Shown in pieces: positions 60,300 through 64,000 of a stretch of DNA of 64,000 nt (positions are counted from its first letter, which is position 1; each line of letters begins with the position of its first letter). A model generated the notes under the pieces. It was not told where the DNA came from, did no database searches, and saw only the letters and a program-made list of their open reading frames with translations. The position numbers and the translations under genes were made by a program. The DNA is from Inonotus obliquus (lineage: Eukaryota; Basidiomycota; Agaricomycetes; Hymenochaetales; Hymenochaetaceae): the NCBI GenBank assembly GCA_032164295.1, contig JAJHTX010000005.1:1302001-1366000 (forward strand). Reading direction: 5' to 3'.

Positions 60300-62653
60300 A
60301 TGCCTTCAGATTATATCCGGACTCTTCAAGACAAGCGATTTTCTGGATCAAACTCCGCCGTGGTTATTGGCATCGATGTTGGAACCACCTTCAGCGGTGT
60401 ATCCTACGCTCTGCTCTATCCCGGAGAGGTCCCGAGACTTCGTCCTGTGACCAGGTAGGTCTCCGGACAGTAGATTGTTTCCTACTTCAATATTTGGCAG
60501 GTTCTCAGATCAGGAGGTCTCAAACAACAAGATCCCATCAATAATCTATTATGCTGAGGATGGAGCTCCGAAAGCTATCGGACAGGCAACTACACTACCC
60601 AAAGTACGCCAGGAGGCGAACAGAAAGCGTTGGTTCAAAGCCGAACAGTGCGTGCAATTCGCTATCTATTTCTCTCTTGTTCTTTCATCGACCAATCTTC
60701 TTTCAAATTTAGCTTCAAAATGCACCTTCGTCCCAGCGGTCAGAAATTGGAAACAAACGGTCTGAAGCTCGGGGAGCTTCCACCAAGCAAGTCTGCTGAA
60801 CAGGTCATGGGGGATTTCCTACGCTACCTCTTTCAGGAGACTGGGAAGTATATTTCGAATGCACACGGTGTAGATACGTGGAACCAAGTCAAGGACGAAC
60901 CGACATTCATTCTTGGTCATCCCAATGGATGGAGCGGTTTCTGCCAGCAACGCTATCGAACCAGTGCGGTCTTGGGTGGTCTTGTTCCCAACACTGATGA
61001 GGGCCACAAGCAGATTAAATTCGTCACGGAAGGTGAAGCAAGCGCTCTAGCCTGTTTATCTGGTGGGCTAGGACCGAATGTCCTCAGAGTACGTCGAATA
61101 GATCCTTTACAAGATGATCATCTGCAAACATAATGCGTCCAGCGTGGTTTCCGATTCATGATTGCGGATGCTGGAGGAGGTACCGTGGACTTGACAACTT
61201 TTGAAGTAGTTGGAACGTCACCCCTGCAGCTCAAAGAGTGTGTAGCACCGGACTGTAGGCTCTACGGATTATCTCTATCACTCTACACTGACGCTTTGAA
61301 AGGCCGATTCGCGGGTGCTGTGTTCGTAAACATGCATGCAAGAGCTCTACTCCGAAGTAGGTTTGCCATTCATTGTTTCAAGTGCCACGACTTAGAAGAC
61401 CTTTGCCTAGAGCGGTTGGCCAACTCAAAATACGACGACGACGAAGTTATCGATGATCTCGTGAGTGAAGAGTTCGAAGATTCCACCAAGAAGCAGTTCA
61501 CTGGTAAAGACGACGGCTTGCTAATAGTCGGTGGACGTCGCGAAGAGGATGAGGAATTGGGTATTTCTGGTGGATTCCTTACGTTGCGCCGGTACGTAGA
61601 AAGTATCTCGGGAAGCTCCTGATTAACGAAGAGCATAGCGAGGACCTGGCCGAATGCTTTAAATTTTCCGTATCCCAAACCGTTGATTCTATTTTAGGCC
61701 AATTTTCAGTGAGCCGCAGTGAAGGGGGCACGACGGTATTTACCTTCATTGTCATCTTTTCTCTTTTGTTAAGATTATTTGAAAGCCCGTTTGGCTCGTC
61801 GGAGGCTTTGGATCTAGTGAATATCTTCTGAAGGAGCTCCGCAGCGTATTTGAATTTAATGGAACGACAATCCAGACTCCGGATACAAACTTGTGCGCCT
61901 GTCTCGTTCATGGCTCTGCAGAATGACGTCTCACTTCTTTACCAGGTCCAAGGCTGTTGCAAATGGCGCAGTACTACATTATCTTGACGAGGCAGTTGTC
62001 GCACGAGTTTGCCCAACGACTTACGGAACGGTGTGCTACACCCGATATAATTCTTCACGGTCCGAACACCTCAGCAGGCCCGAACTCGTTGAAAGTGAAC
62101 CGTATGGGACGTTTATTGGTCCGATATTCGATCCCATCGCCGAGAAGGCGAGTTACCCGATGCTCAAGCTTTAATGATAGATACTAATGCTGGCTTCCAG
62201 GGATCATCCATCGATGTGGGAAAGACGTACTCTTGTAGCTACTGGAGGAACGCTTCGACGGCGAGCGCGACGCGTGTCAACGCGGAACTGCTGAGCTATG
62301 ACGGCGACCTTCCGGCTCCATACTGGTACAATGAAAACAAGGGTACTCAAAAGAACACCATCTTGGCTGAGCGCTAATCTGACCGTGCTTGATTAGATAA
62401 ATTCAAGACCATTTTCCGACTGGAGGCTGACCTTTCTCCCATGCTACTTCGGAGCAGCGGAAATTTGGAAACCTCTCTGTTTGGCATGTTCTTTGGTATA
62501 CGATCTTCTCGGCGCTTAGAATTTGATATCGAGCTGAAATTTGGGACGACCGAGGTCGAGGCGAGAATTAGATGGGAAGAAAATGTTCGTCAAATGTCTT
62601 CTGTAATCTTGCTTCGATGCGCTGATAGCTCATTCCAGGGAGTCGTGAAATAG
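60300..62653 (+). CDS. H9: Hsp70-like ATPase, HSPA12 type, type II
   Basis: Twelve exons (60300-60454, 60501-60647, 60713-61088, 61143-61254, 61303-61356, 61411-61591, 61639-61735, 61786-61892, 61946-62147, 62201-62342, 62397-62584, 62639-62653) close in phase and give 591 residues. Phosphate-1 GIDVGTTFSGVSYA at residues 24-37; phosphate-2 MIADAGGGTVDLTTFEV from about residue 232; adenosine segment PVWLVGGFGSSEYLLKEL from residue 375; then SKAVANGAVLHYLD. The C-terminal domain ends FDIELKFGTTEVEARIRW and GVVK. The exon-9 donor is GC (AAG|GCGAGT, 62148). This is the cleanest gene model of the family and served to guide the others. The fold is that of actin/Hsp70 ATPases without a canonical substrate-binding domain; client unknown. 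Confidence 0.9.
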
Positions 62654-63857
62654 TAAGTCAAGTCACCATCCTGTTTTAACGGGTGATTGTCTCACCTCGC
62701 CATACTTGAAGTGGACCAGCAAAGATCCATTGGATGGAATGATGTGTTCTCCTCTCATCTGTTTGCATGCTCCGGTAGTAATGCGTAGTAAATGCTTTGG
62801 CTTGATTATGAACTCTCTGTTCTGCGCGAACCCGCGACTATTCATTTCAATTGTATATTAGCATATTCGTTCCTTGTCAGATTCGTCACGAAATTCGGAT
62901 CCATGAAGACCTTATGTTCAGTAACAAGAATTACGAGCAACCCAGAATCAAGACACTGTTACTCGCCCAGATACAACAAATAACCTGAACTTGAGAGTTT
63001 ACTTGAAAGACGCAAATTGCACGCCCGCCCCCCTGTACTGTACAGTCTTCAAAACGCAAAGATCGAAATAGAGAAATATGGACGTACGCAACTATACAAC
63101 TAAACAAATATAGTATGAAGGATTAAATTGCTTCCCGTTGGGGTATAGTTCATGCTGGACTGAATTGTCGGCTTCCAGTCCCCGCAGTCCCGCAGTCCGC
63201 GTTCTTGGATTGGATGTGGATGGATTCGGAATCTTTGATCTATTCACGTGGTGCTACTCCCTCCTCTGAGCCAAGCACTGTACACGCGGTTTCAAAGAGT
63301 TTTGAGCTGTTTGAGATGAGCCTGACGTGTCAAGACGTTTCAGGGGATTCAGGGATTCAGGGATTCAGGAGGAGAGAGTTTATAGTTAGTTTTTCTTTGT
63401 TCCTGTCTCTAGCTCTAGCTGTTTCTAGGCAGCGAATTGAATTGAAAGAGGTGTAACAGTGCACGCGACCCACATGCATGATAGGTAGGCGTAGACAATC
63501 ATGATTACTTGTTGAAGTTACTAACTTCAATTCCGTTCCTAGTCTGTACTAGTTGTAGTCTACCGTCCCGCGTGACCGCGTGAGGGTTCGGGATTCGGAT
63601 TCCTACTCGACCTCAAGTTTTGAGTGAGAGGATGTCCACGACCACGGATGCAGATCTTACGTGACACAATTCAGTCTCACCCAATTCAAACGAAAGCTCG
63701 CTTCCTGTTACTTTATTTGTTATCTCGACTCGCTATGTAGCGATTTTCGCCGTTTTCGTGTGGAAGTTAAGTACGAGTTACGAGGTTAATCTCTACACGA
63801 CTTGCATTTTCTTACACGTGCATGTGTCGGACCGGGATGAATTGATATTGTTTGCCG
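62654..63857. other. Spacer right of the array
   Basis: AT-rich at first, then mixed; no supported gene. Contains the short tandem repeat listed separately. Confidence 0.5.
63345..63368. repeat. Three tandem copies of GGATTCAG
   Basis: Exact 8-bp units at 63345-63352, 63353-63360 and 63361-63368. Confidence 0.9.
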
Positions 63858-64000
63858 ATGGACGGAGGGATGACGGGGAACGTGGGCTTGGATACGAAAA
63901 CCAAAACCAAAATGGATACGGACACGGAAGAAGATTGTCTACAAGTCGTCAACGAAGAGAATTCAGTTAGAGTTGGACAGAGAAGACGAGTAAGAAAGTC
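63858..64000 (+). CDS. Possible 5' end of a gene running off the window
   Basis: From the ATG at 63858 a frame stays open to the window end (47 residues): MDGGMTGNVG, a Lys/Thr-rich run, an acidic stretch (TDTEEDC) and an Arg-rich end (VGQRRRVRK). Too short to assign; chance is not excluded. Confidence 0.25.
   Translation, partial: MDGGMTGNVGLDTKTKTKMDTDTEEDCLQVVNEENSVRVGQRRRVRK

Noticed and set aside
1..64000. CRISPR arrays, operons, ribosome binding sites, tRNA or rRNA genes, intact transposons
   Set aside because: The spliced eukaryotic gene structure makes the bacterial features inapplicable; I saw no tRNA cloverleaf, rRNA segment, transposase or reverse transcriptase motifs while reading both strands.

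Overview
This window looks like nuclear DNA of a filamentous basidiomycete, probably an Agaricomycete. Genes are densely packed and split by many 50-60 nt GT-AG introns (a few GC-AG), and the housekeeping proteins are of fungal type. Exon models were built by hand: I joined open frames at plausible splice sites and required the phase to close. There is no transcript evidence.

Left part (1-11 kb): the C-terminal part of an unknown protein; a PA2G4/EBP1-like pseudo-aminopeptidase whose intron 4 holds a perfect 33-bp inverted repeat; a superfamily-1 (UPF1/SEN1-type) helicase; a carnitine O-acetyltransferase (minus strand); and, divergent from it, the small mitochondrial J-protein PAM18/TIM14.

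Centre and right (12-44.5 kb and 51-62.7 kb): the main feature is an array of nine Hsp70-like (HSPA12-type) ATPase genes, H1-H9. H2-H9 each lie head-to-head, 160-350 bp apart, with a gene or gene remnant (P2-P9) of a second family that I do not recognise. P proteins have a short N-terminal hydrophobic segment, a variable polar linker and a conserved helical C-terminal region. Two matched types exist: H2-H6 with P2-P6 (type I) and H7-H9 with P7-P9 (type II). H1-H7 are on the minus strand with P on the plus strand; H8-H9 have the opposite orientation. P4, P6, P7, P8 and P9 look intact, while P2, P3 and P5 are broken beside apparently intact H genes. Pieces of a type-B carboxylesterase (full copy at 14,971-17,322) lie between H2/H3 and H3/H4, showing that the duplicated unit was esterase-H-P.

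Between the two halves (44.8-50.9 kb) are two unrelated genes: a Ser/Pro-rich 1135-aa protein and a 525-aa CS(p23-like)-domain protein with a C-terminal membrane anchor. Relics of an ABC transporter, a UTP6-like gene and possibly a kinase lie in the spacers.

Working idea (inference): each H-P pair is expressed from one bidirectional promoter and may form an ATPase plus membrane-anchored partner module that expands by birth and death. Function is unknown; I saw no direct evidence for a role.
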